Assembly (NCBI RefSeq): GCF_016009175.1
Contig: NZ_JADUCM010000011.1
Span: 62,001 to 126,000, forward strand
Reading direction: 5' to 3'
DNA: 64,000 nucleotides
Source: Pseudomonas alkylphenolica
GTDB taxonomy: Bacteria; Pseudomonadota; Gammaproteobacteria; Pseudomonadales; Pseudomonadaceae
Shown here: piece by piece, positions 19,361 through 28,319 of the stretch
Numbering within the stretch: position 1 is the stretch's first letter
Layout: the number at the start of each line of letters is the position of its first letter
Position numbers and translations under genes: made by a program
The notes under the pieces: generated by a model
Told to the model about the DNA's origin: nothing
The model's database searches: none
The model's input: only the letters and a program-made list of their open reading frames with translations

Positions 19361-21043
19361 TCAATCGGCCAGGGCGATCGGTCCGATCTCGTTGAACACG
19401 TCACCTGGGCCTGGGTTGTCTGGGTGGGTATGCCCGCCGAAGTGGGTCATGATACCCCACACCGCATTGAGCGAGGTTTGTACCGCACCTTCCACCCAGG
19501 CCGGCGTCCACGACACATCATCACCGGCAATGAACATGCCGCGCTGTTCGGCAGGCATGTCCTGCTGCATGAAGTGCGCATACATACGCTGGTTGTAGCG
19601 GTAGTGGCCGGGCAGGGCACCCTTGAAGGCACCGAGGAAATGCGGGTCGGCTTCCCAGGATACGGTGATCGGGTCACCGATGATGTGCCCGGCGATGTCG
19701 ACTTTCGGGTAGATCTTTTTCAGCGCATCGAGGGCCAGTTTCACGCGCTTTTCCACCGGGTGCGGGAGCATCTTCAAGGCATCGCTCATCCACGAGTAGG
19801 ACAGGCAGATCACCCCCGGTTTGTCATCGCCATTGTCGAACAGGTAAGTGCCCCGGGTCAGCCGGTCGGTGAGGGTCATGCTCATCAGGTCGCGTCCGGT
19901 TTCCGGGTCTTTGTCCTTCCAGAACGGGCGGTCGACCATGACGAAGGTTTTCGACGACTGCATGTAGCGGGTGCGGTCCAGCGCCATCCACATCTTCTGC
20001 GAGAACAGTGACTCTTCGCACTCGATCTGGGTGGTCAGCAGCCAGCTTTGGCAGGTGGTCAGCACGGCGGCGTAATGCCGGGTGTCACCCCAGTTGTCGG
20101 TAACGGCCAGGCGCCCGTCGGCATCGCGGGCAATGCTCTTTACGCCCGGACGCGGCGCACCACGGTGCAATGAACTCAGGCTGGTACCGGCCGGCCAGTG
20201 CGCGCAGCGCTCCGGTACGTGGCGCCAGATACCCAGGGGCACCTGCTCCACACCGCCAACCACCAGGTGCTGGTGGTCATCGCAGTTGGTCATCACCACA
20301 CGGAAGATTTCCAGCATCGAATTGGGGAAATCGGAGTCCCAGCCACCGGTGCCGAAACCGACCTGGCCGAACACTTCACGGTGCAGGAAACTGAGCTTGG
20401 CAAAGGCCTTTGAGGTGGCGACGAAGTCATAGAAGGTGCGGTCGTCCCACAGCGGCACCAAGGTGTTCCACAGTTCCTTGAGGCGTGGCACATCACGGTC
20501 ACGGATGGCTTGTTGAATGTCGCCAAAACGGGCGCCATCTTCCAGCGCATCGGCCCAGGCATCGGCCACTTCCTGAAACAGCTGGGGCAGGTCCGACAGC
20601 TTCTCGGCGTAGTGGGTCTGGCCTTCCAGATCAATCACGGTGCTGCCCGAGGCGGGCGTCAGCGGGTTGGGGAAGGGCTTGGTCTGCAGGCCCAGTTTGT
20701 CCACGTAGTGGTAGAAGGCAGTGGAGGACACGGGAAAGCGCATGCCGCCCAGTTCGGCAATGATCCCGTCTGTGCCTTCGAATGCTTGTGAGCGCAGGCG
20801 CCCGCCCATTTTCGAGGCCTCGTACACCACAGGCTTGAGGCCCAGTTTCATCAACTCGTAAGCGGCCACCAGGCCGGCAATGCCGGCCCCGACAATCGCC
20901 ACTTCCTCACCCTGGCGTTCGGCCGGAATGCTGCCCAGGCCGGCGGGATGCTCGATCCAGTCGTCAAAGGCAAACGGGAAGTCCGGGCCGAAAATAGTGA
21001 TGGGCTTTTTGTCGTCGGCGGGGTGGCGGTTGTTCTTGTTCAT
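19361..21043 (-). CDS. davB: L-lysine 2-monooxygenase DavB (flavin amine oxidase family)
   Basis: FAD enzyme that converts L-lysine and O2 to 5-aminovaleramide, CO2 and water. The dinucleotide fold GAGIAG (residues 52-57) is followed by the ribose-binding Glu75 and by GGRLRSQ, typical of the amine oxidase family; LGGMRFP and the C-terminal GDDVSWTPAWVEGAVQT complete the FAD site. At 560 residues the length fits. Automatic annotation often calls such genes tryptophan 2-monooxygenase; the adjacent davA argues for lysine. The Lrp/AsnC regulator lies just upstream on the same strand. Confidence 0.92.
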   Translation of the reverse strand: MNKNNRHPADDKKPITIFGPDFPFAFDDWIEHPAGLGSIPAERQGEEVAIVGAGIAGLVAAYELMKLGLKPVVYEASKMGGRLRSQAFEGTDGIIAELGGMRFPVSSTAFYHYVDKLGLQTKPFPNPLTPASGSTVIDLEGQTHYAEKLSDLPQLFQEVADAWADALEDGARFGDIQQAIRDRDVPRLKELWNTLVPLWDDRTFYDFVATSKAFAKLSFLHREVFGQVGFGTGGWDSDFPNSMLEIFRVVMTNCDDHQHLVVGGVEQVPLGIWRHVPERCAHWPAGTSLSSLHRGAPRPGVKSIARDADGRLAVTDNWGDTRHYAAVLTTCQSWLLTTQIECEESLFSQKMWMALDRTRYMQSSKTFVMVDRPFWKDKDPETGRDLMSMTLTDRLTRGTYLFDNGDDKPGVICLSYSWMSDALKMLPHPVEKRVKLALDALKKIYPKVDIAGHIIGDPITVSWEADPHFLGAFKGALPGHYRYNQRMYAHFMQQDMPAEQRGMFIAGDDVSWTPAWVEGAVQTSLNAVWGIMTHFGGHTHPDNPGPGDVFNEIGPIALAD

Positions 21044-21210
21044 AGGTGACCTTGCCAGGGCTGCGCAGGATGCGAAGCTTGAGTATAGGAAAGCGCTGGC
21101 GGTCAGTTTAGTGGCTGGTAGTTACGTAATTAAGATGCAGAGTGTCGTCGTTTTGTGGTGTTTTTGGTCGTTATGACGAGATTGCGATGCATGTTGACCG
21201 AGGTGGTCGA

Positions 21211-21672
21211 TCAAACCGGCTGGCCGCGATCGACCTTGCTGCTGAGGATGATCGATGTGGTGGTTTTCTCGACACCGTCGACGCTGCCGATCTGATCGAG
21301 CAACTGGTCCAGCTGTTCCGGCGAGTCGCTGCGCAGCCATGCCACGTAGTCGAACTCACCGCTCACTGCACACAACTGCTGGATCTGTCCCATCGCACTG
21401 AGGCGGCGCACAACGTCCTTGCCTGAGCGTGGTTGTACGGTTATGCCCACATAGGCTTGCAGGCCACCATCAATCACGCGTTGACCCAGGCGTACACCGT
21501 AGCCGCTGATGACCTTGGTCTTCTCCAGGCGTGCCAGGCGTGAGGTCACCGTGGTGCGGGCAATGCCCAGCTGTCGCGCGAGCATGGCGACGCTTTCGCG
21601 GGCGTTGATCTGCAGCAGCGCGATCAGTTGGCGGTCGATTTCGTCGAGGGCGGCGGGGCGGGTTTCGGGCAT
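21211..21672 (-). CDS. Lrp/AsnC-family transcriptional regulator
   Basis: 153-residue regulator. An N-terminal winged HTH (about residues 6-60, LDEIDRQLIALLQINARES then RTTVTSRLARLEK) precedes a C-terminal RAM effector domain (about 65-150). The chosen start is the ATG of MPETRP. The gene lies 167 bases upstream of davB on the same strand, so it probably senses lysine or a breakdown product and controls davBA. Two long tandem palindromes upstream (21731-21793) are candidate binding sites. Its effector is not shown by sequence. Confidence 0.9.
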   Translation of the reverse strand: MPETRPAALDEIDRQLIALLQINARESVAMLARQLGIARTTVTSRLARLEKTKVISGYGVRLGQRVIDGGLQAYVGITVQPRSGKDVVRRLSAMGQIQQLCAVSGEFDYVAWLRSDSPEQLDQLLDQIGSVDGVEKTTTSIILSSKVDRGQPV

Positions 21673-21730
21673 GGAAGGTCTCAGGCGAACGCTGCCCAAG
21701 GCAGCGTATGCATCGCGTTCTGCGGTTGAT

Positions 21731-21793
21731 TGAGCCGATTAGCCTCGCTATTCGGCTCACCAGTTGAGCCGATTGTGCTTTCTATTCGGCTCA
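21731..21793. promoter_or_regulatory. Two tandem 29-bp palindromes upstream of the lrp-type gene
   Basis: TGAGCCGA-N13-TCGGCTCA occurs twice, at 21731-21759 and 21765-21793, repeating every 34 bases (about three helical turns). The inner flanks are also similar. The sites lie 59-121 bases before the Lrp-family start codon. The array suits a multimeric Lrp-type protein, but it could also be a pair of mRNA hairpins downstream of the PHA synthase gene. Confidence 0.6.
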
Positions 21794-21854
21794 CTGTCTA
21801 ACGGCAGGGCGGCGTGCTCCACGGGTAGCGTGGGGCACGCTTGAGCAGCGGCCC

Positions 21855-23648
21855 TCAACGCTCCATGACATAGGTACCCGGTGCCGGGCACAGGGGCGGG
21901 TACTTGCGTGAGCCGAGCTTCTTCGGCGCTGGCTGGCGGTCGCCCGAGCGCTCGCCGATCCATTCGCGCCAATGCAGCCACCAGCTGCCTTGCTGGCGTT
22001 CCCCAGCGTTCTCAAGCCAGGCTTCCGGGGTCTCGGCGGCGGCCGGTGCGGCGTAGTAGAACGACTTGGGGTTGCCCGGCGGGTTGACCAGGCTCTGCAG
22101 GTGGCCGGCGTTTGACAGCACGTAGGTGGTGTCTTCGCCAAACAGCCGGGCAGTGCCGTAGCAGCCCTGCCAAGGGGTGATATGGTCGGTGGTGCCGCCA
22201 ACCACATAGGCACCGACCTTTACCTGGGTCATGTCGATGGACTCGCCGGCAATCTCCAGGGTGCCCGGGTTGCTGTAGGGGTTCTGCTGGATCAGGTCGA
22301 GGTAGTCCGCGTGCAACTGGGCGGGCAGGCGCGTGGTGTCGTTGTTCCAGGCCAGGATGTCGAAGGCAGGCGGCTTGTTGCCCAGCAGGTAGTTGTTGAC
22401 CCAGTAGTTCCAGATCAGGTCGTTGGGCCGCATCCAGGCGAACATGCTGGCCATGCCCTGGCCGCTCAGCACCCCCTTGCGCCGGGAACTGGCCTTGGCT
22501 GCGCGCAGGGCGGACGGGGTGGTGAACAGCCCCAGGGTGGTGTCGTCCAGTGCCGAGGGCATATCGAGCACGCACACGGCCCAGCTGGTGTTGGCTACCT
22601 TGTGGCCTTCGCCACGGGCTGCCAGCCAGCCCAGGTAGGCGGCCAGGGTGATACCCCCGGAGCAGGAACCCCACATGTTCACATCCGGGCTGCCGGTGAT
22701 CTTGCATGCCACGTCCACGGCCTGGTCGAGGCACAGCGCGTATTCGGACAAGCCCCAGTCGCGGTGCTCGCGGGTGGGGTTACGCCAGCTGATGACGAAG
22801 AGGTTCACGCCGCTGTCCTGAATCCACTTGATCAGGCTCTTTTCCGGTGCGAGGTCGATGGCGTAGTACTTGTTGATCTGCGGTGGCGACATCACCAAGG
22901 GGCGGGCATAGACATTGGCGGTGGTGGGCGCGAACTGCAACAGCTCGAACATCTCGTTGCGAAACACCACGTCGCCCTTGGCCGTGGCGATGTTTTCGCC
23001 CACCTTGAACGGCGTGCTGTCGACCTGCCGCGGCAGCCCGCGGTTGTGCAGCATGTCCTGGCCGAATTGACGGGCGCCCCTGGCCAGGCTCATTCCACCG
23101 GTGTCCACCAGCTTGCGCAGCGCCGCCGGGTTGGTCAGCGGCGAGTTGCTCGGTGCCAGGGCATCGGCCAGCAATGCCGCCACGAAGCGGGCGCGGCTCT
23201 TTTCCATCGGGGCAAGGTCGGTGGAATCGATGAAGCGGGTCAGTTCACTTTGCCCGGCCAGGTAGCTCTGCAGCAGCGCGCGCAGGAAGGCGTTGGATTG
23301 CCAGGCCGGATCGGCGAAGCGCTTGTCCTTTGGGTCCGGGGCGATGCTGGAGTTACCGCCGACGATGCCGCGCAGGGCCTTCAGGTAGCCACCCAGATGA
23401 GCACCCGCTTTGAGCGGCGATTTGCCCACGGCCTTGAGCAGGTAACCGGCCGAGCTGGCGAGGTCCGCCGCACGCACGCTGACCAGCGGATTGCCCGCCA
23501 GCGTCTGGTTGGCAGCGGTGCCGATCAGCTCCTGTTGCTGGGTATCGTCCGGAAGATTGTCACTCTTGCGAGCGCGACGTTTTCGGACGGTCGCCGAAGG
23601 GCGCTGGGTGGAAGTTGCGGTCTCGCTGGTGCGGGTGGATCTGCTCAT
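21855..23648 (-). CDS. Orphan class II poly(3-hydroxyalkanoate) synthase
   Basis: Polymerises 3-hydroxyacyl-CoA to medium-chain polyester. The catalytic triad is visible: Cys329 in the lipase-like box WGSCSGG, Asp488 in TTDHITPW and His516 in NAGHLQSLVNPPGNPK. The stretch FAWMRPNDLIWNYWVNNYLL is shared with PhaC1/PhaC2 of pseudomonads. At 597 residues it is about 35 longer than typical class II enzymes, owing to a basic N-terminal extension (KRRARK). The start is the ATG of MSRSTRTSE with GAGAG upstream; the frame is open 27 codons further without support. None of phaZ, phaD, phaF, phaI or a second phaC is nearby, so it is an extra synthase outside the main cluster. Confidence 0.9.
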   Translation of the reverse strand: MSRSTRTSETATSTQRPSATVRKRRARKSDNLPDDTQQQELIGTAANQTLAGNPLVSVRAADLASSAGYLLKAVGKSPLKAGAHLGGYLKALRGIVGGNSSIAPDPKDKRFADPAWQSNAFLRALLQSYLAGQSELTRFIDSTDLAPMEKSRARFVAALLADALAPSNSPLTNPAALRKLVDTGGMSLARGARQFGQDMLHNRGLPRQVDSTPFKVGENIATAKGDVVFRNEMFELLQFAPTTANVYARPLVMSPPQINKYYAIDLAPEKSLIKWIQDSGVNLFVISWRNPTREHRDWGLSEYALCLDQAVDVACKITGSPDVNMWGSCSGGITLAAYLGWLAARGEGHKVANTSWAVCVLDMPSALDDTTLGLFTTPSALRAAKASSRRKGVLSGQGMASMFAWMRPNDLIWNYWVNNYLLGNKPPAFDILAWNNDTTRLPAQLHADYLDLIQQNPYSNPGTLEIAGESIDMTQVKVGAYVVGGTTDHITPWQGCYGTARLFGEDTTYVLSNAGHLQSLVNPPGNPKSFYYAAPAAAETPEAWLENAGERQQGSWWLHWREWIGERSGDRQPAPKKLGSRKYPPLCPAPGTYVMER

Positions 23649-24057
23649 GACGGCTCTCGTGTTTCCGGGCGCGGTATTGTTGTGCCCCGACTCTAGGGCA
23701 GCAGTGGCAACGGCAACTTCGCATCGCACGTCAGCGATTTTTCACTTCATGACAGGGAATTTGTGGACCGACGAGTTGAACGGATGGCGAGCGGAGCAGG
23801 CAGCGGTTTCTTCGGTGCACAGGCGCACCGGTCTGTTCCCTGTGGCTGTGAGCAGGATGAACACAGACCCATGTATTACCGAGTGTAATAGTCGCGCGCC
23901 TTCTTTCTATTTTTAAGTAATTCCAAGGCGGGAGTAGTATCGTCGCCACGCACTTAGGGGCGACGAACGGTACTGGCTGTGAGCGCTTGCCCGGCCTTCG
24001 TTTCGCCAGCTCGCGAGCGCCGCCCCTTTCCAGAAAAATAAATACAAGAGGCCCACA
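23649..24057. other. Divergent intergenic region between PHA synthase and kynU
   Basis: 409 bases with no convincing gene. It must hold the promoters of both flanking genes. It contains the palindrome at 23874-23890, a GTCTGT/ACAGAC inverted repeat around 23831-23868, and an AT-rich stretch near 23900-23925. AGAGG about eight bases before 24058 is the kynU ribosome site. No clear -35/-10 pair could be fixed. Confidence 0.6.
23874..23890. promoter_or_regulatory. Palindrome TATTAC-N5-GTAATA upstream of kynU
   Basis: Perfect 6-base arms with a 5-base centre, 168 bases before the kynU start in otherwise GC-rich sequence. It is a candidate operator for a substrate-responsive regulator of the kyn genes. 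No binding protein can be named from sequence; AsnC/Lrp-type KynR proteins control kyn genes in other pseudomonads. Confidence 0.5.
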
Positions 24058-25302
24058 ATGACCTTGTCCGCACCGCTCACCCGAGAGCATTTCGAACGTC
24101 TCGATCATGATGATCCGCTTGGTGCATCGCGTGCCCGTTTTGACCTTTCGGCCGATGAGATCTATCTCGATGGAAACTCCCTGGGGGCGATGCCAGCCCA
24201 TGTGCCGGCGCGCATTGAGCAGGTGCTCAAACAGGAGTGGGCGAAGGGTCTGATCCGTTCCTGGAACGATGCCGACTGGTATCCGGCGCCACAGCGCACC
24301 GGTGGCAAGATTGCCCGGCTGGTCGGTGCGCAGGCCAACGAGGTCATAGTCGCCGATTCCACTTCCATAAACCTGTTCAAGGTGCTGGTGGCGGCTACCC
24401 GCATGCGGCCGGAGCGCAAGGTAATCCTCGGCGAGCGGGGCAACTTTCCTACCGATGTCTATGTCGCCTCCGGTGTCGCCGAGTTGACCGGTTGCGAGCT
24501 GCGCTGCGTTGAGCCTGATGATGTGCTGGCGGCGCTCAACGAAGAGGTCGCGATCCTCTCCCTGACCCATGTGAACTACAAGTCCGGGCGCCGCTACGAC
24601 ATGGCTGCGATCACTGCCCGTGCCCACGAAGTAGGCGCCCTGGTAGTCTGGGACCTGTGTCATTCCGCCGGTGCCATGCCGATCGATCTGAACGGTGTGC
24701 AGGCCGACTTCGCCGTCGGTTGCGGCTACAAATACCTGAACGGTGGTCCCGGCGCGCCGGCCTTCGTGTATGTCGCCGAACGCCACATCCCCCATGTGCG
24801 TCAGCCGCTGACCGGCTGGCACGGGCATGCCAAACCCTTCGATTTTACCCACGACTACGAAGCACATCCGACCATCGACCGCATGCTGGTGGGCACTGCG
24901 CCGCAACTGGGCATCCTCGCCCTGGAATCGGCGCTGGAGATGTTCGACGGCGTCGACATGCAGGTGCTGCGCAACAAAAGCGTGGCGCTGTGCGATTTGT
25001 TCATCAAGCTCTGCGACGAGCAACTGGTCGGCCTGGGCGTGGAGCTGCGCTCCCCGCGCGATGCCGCCGAGCGCGGCAGTCAGGTGTCGTTGGCGCATGC
25101 CAATGCCTATCCGGTGATGCAGGCAGTGATTGCCCGTGGGGTGATCGGCGACTTCCGCGCCCCGGACATCCTGCGCTTTGGCTTCGCCCCGCTCTACAAC
25201 AGCTACGTGAACGTCTGGGACAGCGTCCAGGCGCTGCGCTCGGTTCTCGAAAGCGGCGAATGGAACGCTCCGGAGTTCATCGCCAGGAAATCGGTGACCT
25301 GA
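24058..25302 (+). CDS. kynU: Kynureninase KynU
   Basis: PLP enzyme that cleaves L-kynurenine to anthranilate, or 3-hydroxykynurenine to 3-hydroxyanthranilate, plus alanine. The Schiff-base lysine is Lys225 in GCGYKYLNGGPGAP, and LDGNSLGAMP near the N-terminus is typical. Length is 414 residues, as in other pseudomonads. It is first in a plus-strand series with a permease, porins and a chemoreceptor. The 3-hydroxyanthranilate pathway lies opposite, so 3-hydroxykynurenine is the likely substrate here. No kynA or kynB is adjacent. Confidence 0.95.
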   Translation: MTLSAPLTREHFERLDHDDPLGASRARFDLSADEIYLDGNSLGAMPAHVPARIEQVLKQEWAKGLIRSWNDADWYPAPQRTGGKIARLVGAQANEVIVADSTSINLFKVLVAATRMRPERKVILGERGNFPTDVYVASGVAELTGCELRCVEPDDVLAALNEEVAILSLTHVNYKSGRRYDMAAITARAHEVGALVVWDLCHSAGAMPIDLNGVQADFAVGCGYKYLNGGPGAPAFVYVAERHIPHVRQPLTGWHGHAKPFDFTHDYEAHPTIDRMLVGTAPQLGILALESALEMFDGVDMQVLRNKSVALCDLFIKLCDEQLVGLGVELRSPRDAAERGSQVSLAHANAYPVMQAVIARGVIGDFRAPDILRFGFAPLYNSYVNVWDSVQALRSVLESGEWNAPEFIARKSVT

Positions 25303-25333
25303 TCCCTTCTTGACCAGACCTGAGCACTCGAAC

Positions 25334-26749
25334 ATGACAAAAATAACAAGCTCTTTCGATAACCTGGTCCAGCGCGAGCAGGGCCTGAAACAAAGCCTGA
25401 GCAGCGGCCAGCTGTCGATGATCGCCATCGGCGGTGCAATCGGTACCGGGCTGTTCCTCGGCAGCGGCTTCGCCATCGGTTTCGCTGGCCCCAGCGTGCT
25501 GCTGAGTTACGCCGTCGGTGCGGTGATCGCGCTGTTGCTCATGGGCTGCCTGGCGGAAATGACCGTGCGCCACCCGACCTCGGGCTCCTTCGGCTCCTTC
25601 GCCGAGTTCTACGTGGCGCCCTGGTTTGGTTTCCTGATCCGCTATGCCTACTGGGCGTCCATCGTCTTCGCAGTGGGCACCGAGATCACCGCGGCGGCCA
25701 TGTACATGAAGTACTGGTTCCCGGACGTGCCGGGCGGTTACTGGATGCTCAGCTTCTCGGCGGCGCTGGTGCTGGCCAACGTGCTCAGCGTCAAGGTATT
25801 CGGCGCCATCGAGTACCTGTTCTCGTTGCTCAAGCTATGCGCCATCGTCGCTTTCATCCTGCTCGGGGCCTGGGTGGTGTATGGCGCGCCGGCGGACTCG
25901 GGCATCGGCTTCGCCAACTACACCAGCGACCGCGGCTTTTTCCCCAACGGTTACTGGGGCACTTGGGTAGCGGTCATCGTGGCGTTCTTCAGCTACCTCA
26001 GCATCGAGATGATCGCTGTGGCGGCGGGCGAGGCCAAGGACCCCAAACGTGCGGTCACCCGCGCCTTCCGAATCACGATGGTGCGCCTGGTGGTGTTCTA
26101 TCTGCTGACCCTCGCGCTGGTGCTGGCGATCCTGCCCTGGGGGCAGAACAACGGCGGCCAAAGCCCGTTTGTCTTGGTCATGCACGCGACCGGCGTACCT
26201 TATGCCGGAGCGGTGTTCAACGCGGTGGTCCTGATCGCTGCGCTGTCGGCGATGAACAGCCAGCTGTACATCACTTCGCGGTTGATGTTCAGCCTGGCGC
26301 GTGCCGGTCAGGCACCGGCGCTGTTCGGCCGGGTGAGCCGTCGTGGCGTGCCGCTGCCGGCCCTGTTGCTGTCGTCGGTGGGGATCGGTCTGGGATGCCT
26401 GCTGTACCTCGCCTACCCGAAAGACGCGTTCACCCTGATGATGTCGATCGCCATGTTCGGAGCGATGTTCACATGGGCCGGGATTTTCCTCACCCATCTG
26501 TTCTTTCGCCGCTGCCACGACGCCAAGTCCCTGGAGTTCCGCTTGTGGGGCTACCCCTGGACCAGCCTGGCCGGACTGCTGCTGATGCTGGCGGTGATGC
26601 TGACCACGCTGTTCACCGAGGAGTTCGCCTTGACGCTGGTCTGCGGGGTGCCCTTCCTGCTGCTGATGGGGCTGATCTACGCGCTGCGTTATCGCAAGTC
26701 CCGTGCTGTCGACGGTGAGGCGCCCAGCCCGCTGCCGATCCGGCGCTGA
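25334..26749 (+). CDS. Amino acid permease (APC superfamily), probable kynurenine importer
   Basis: 471-residue inner-membrane transporter with about twelve hydrophobic segments. The first, MIAIGGAIGTGLFLGSGFAI, has the GAIGTGLF signature of amino acid/GABA-type permeases, and GCLAEMTVRHPTSGSFG follows. It starts 31 bases after kynU and is surely co-transcribed, so kynurenine, 3-hydroxykynurenine or a related aromatic amino acid is the likely cargo. A slightly earlier TTG start is possible; the ATG of MTKITSSFDNL is preferred. The ribosome site is weak, suggesting coupling to kynU. Confidence 0.9.
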   Translation: MTKITSSFDNLVQREQGLKQSLSSGQLSMIAIGGAIGTGLFLGSGFAIGFAGPSVLLSYAVGAVIALLLMGCLAEMTVRHPTSGSFGSFAEFYVAPWFGFLIRYAYWASIVFAVGTEITAAAMYMKYWFPDVPGGYWMLSFSAALVLANVLSVKVFGAIEYLFSLLKLCAIVAFILLGAWVVYGAPADSGIGFANYTSDRGFFPNGYWGTWVAVIVAFFSYLSIEMIAVAAGEAKDPKRAVTRAFRITMVRLVVFYLLTLALVLAILPWGQNNGGQSPFVLVMHATGVPYAGAVFNAVVLIAALSAMNSQLYITSRLMFSLARAGQAPALFGRVSRRGVPLPALLLSSVGIGLGCLLYLAYPKDAFTLMMSIAMFGAMFTWAGIFLTHLFFRRCHDAKSLEFRLWGYPWTSLAGLLLMLAVMLTTLFTEEFALTLVCGVPFLLLMGLIYALRYRKSRAVDGEAPSPLPIRR

Positions 26750-26872
26750 GCCCAACGGCCCGGTCTGGCGATCGGGCCGCCCATTCCCTGAAGAACAAGA
26801 TCCCGGGCGCTGCGGCGCCTGACGGGTTCGGCTTGCCCGCTCCTTTTGAGCACTCAGTCGTACGAGGATGTT

Positions 26873-28201
26873 ATGCGCGTGTTCCGATCAACCCTGCTCC
26901 TGAGTCCTTGCCTGCTGGCCCTGCCGGCCTTTGCGGCAGCAGTGTCTGCCGAAGGCTGGAGCCGTGTTGTCGAGGACAGCCATCTCAGGCTGTTACTACG
27001 CAACTCGTACTTCAATCGCAGTAAAGAAGAGGGTCGTCCCGACCAGCGCGACTGGACCCAGGGCATCAACCTGGATTTTGCCTCCGGCTTCACGCCCGGC
27101 ACCCTGGGGCTCGGCCTGGATGCATTCGTCTATCAAGGGCTGAAACTGGACGCCTCGGCAGGTAAAACCGGCACCCGCAACCTGCCGGTGCACGATAGTG
27201 GCGAGCCTGCCGACGAGTACGCCAAGGGCGGTGCGGCACTCAAGCTGCGGATGTCGAAGACCGAGCTCAAGATTGGCGAGCAACGCCCGGATACCCCGGT
27301 GTTCGGCGTCAGTCACTTTCGCATCGTGCCGCAGACCGCCACCGGTCTGTCCTTGCGCAGCCGCGAGCGTGACGATCTGGACCTGCAGGCTGGCCATTTC
27401 ACCTCGGCCACCAGCCCGGTGACCACCAACGCCGACGGTGACCTCTGGGCGGTCATGGCCGAAGTCACCACGCCGCGTGCGAGCTATGTAGGTGGCACCT
27501 GGCAGTGGGCGCCGGGACATTCCCTGGCGCTCTACGGCTCGAAATTCGAGGACCTCTGGTACCAGGGCTACGCCAACCTCGACTCGCGCTTCCCGCTCGG
27601 CGAGGCGCGCGAAGCGGGGCTTAACCTGACGCTGTACCGCACCAGCGAGACCGGCGCTGCACGCGCCGGCGAGATCGACAACCTGACCCTGGGTGCCTCG
27701 AGCTACCTGCGCCAGGGCAATCACCGTTTCCTGCTCGGGCTACAGAAGGTCCGCGGCGACACGCCCTTCGATTACCTGGGGGTGGGCGACAACGACCGCA
27801 ACGGGCGTAACGGTAACGACCAGGGCGCCTCGATCTGGCTACCGAATTCGGCCCAGTTTTCCGACTTCAACGGGCCACACGAGCGCTCCTGGCAGGTGCG
27901 CTATGACTACGCGTTCGCCGGCTGGGGCTTGCCTGGCGCCTCGATGATGGTGCGCTACGTCAAGGGCGACCAGATCGATGGCCGCGCGATTGCGCAAGGC
28001 AGTCCGTACGCCGGTCGCTACGGCGAAGACGGCTCGCACCAGGAAACCAATGTGGAGCTTCGCTACGTGCTGAGCACCGGCCCGGCCAAGGGGCTGAGCG
28101 TGCGTCTGCGCCAGGCCTGGCATCGCGCCGATGCCGAGCAGGGCTCAGGCGACCTCGACGACTTTCGGTTAATCACCGATTACCCACTGGAGATTTTCTA
28201 G
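26873..28201 (+). CDS. OprD-family outer-membrane porin
   Basis: 442-residue specific porin with a signal peptide (about residues 1-21, ending PAFAAA). OprD features are RLLLRNSYFNRS near the mature N-terminus, a DWTQGINLDFASGFTPG strand-turn, PHERSWQVRYDYAF near the C-terminus, and a final Phe for outer-membrane assembly. CGAGGA lies about five bases before the ATG. The family admits basic amino acids and small aromatic or carboxylic substrates. Placement after kynU and a permease points to uptake of the same substrate across the outer membrane. Confidence 0.93.
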   Translation: MRVFRSTLLLSPCLLALPAFAAAVSAEGWSRVVEDSHLRLLLRNSYFNRSKEEGRPDQRDWTQGINLDFASGFTPGTLGLGLDAFVYQGLKLDASAGKTGTRNLPVHDSGEPADEYAKGGAALKLRMSKTELKIGEQRPDTPVFGVSHFRIVPQTATGLSLRSRERDDLDLQAGHFTSATSPVTTNADGDLWAVMAEVTTPRASYVGGTWQWAPGHSLALYGSKFEDLWYQGYANLDSRFPLGEAREAGLNLTLYRTSETGAARAGEIDNLTLGASSYLRQGNHRFLLGLQKVRGDTPFDYLGVGDNDRNGRNGNDQGASIWLPNSAQFSDFNGPHERSWQVRYDYAFAGWGLPGASMMVRYVKGDQIDGRAIAQGSPYAGRYGEDGSHQETNVELRYVLSTGPAKGLSVRLRQAWHRADAEQGSGDLDDFRLITDYPLEIF

Positions 28202-28319
28202 CACCGATCGTGAGGCGGCCCGTTCGCGGGCTACGCGCACAAGGGAGTTGGTCGGAAGGGATTCCGAAAATTGTGGAAAACAAAGAGTGCCCCAGAGGCA
28301 TCACCAAACGGAGCAAATA

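Noticed and set aside
19361..21043. Tryptophan 2-monooxygenase (indoleacetamide route to auxin)
   Set aside because: The family is shared, but the adjacent davA-type amidase, Lrp-type regulator and core location fit L-lysine 2-monooxygenase better.
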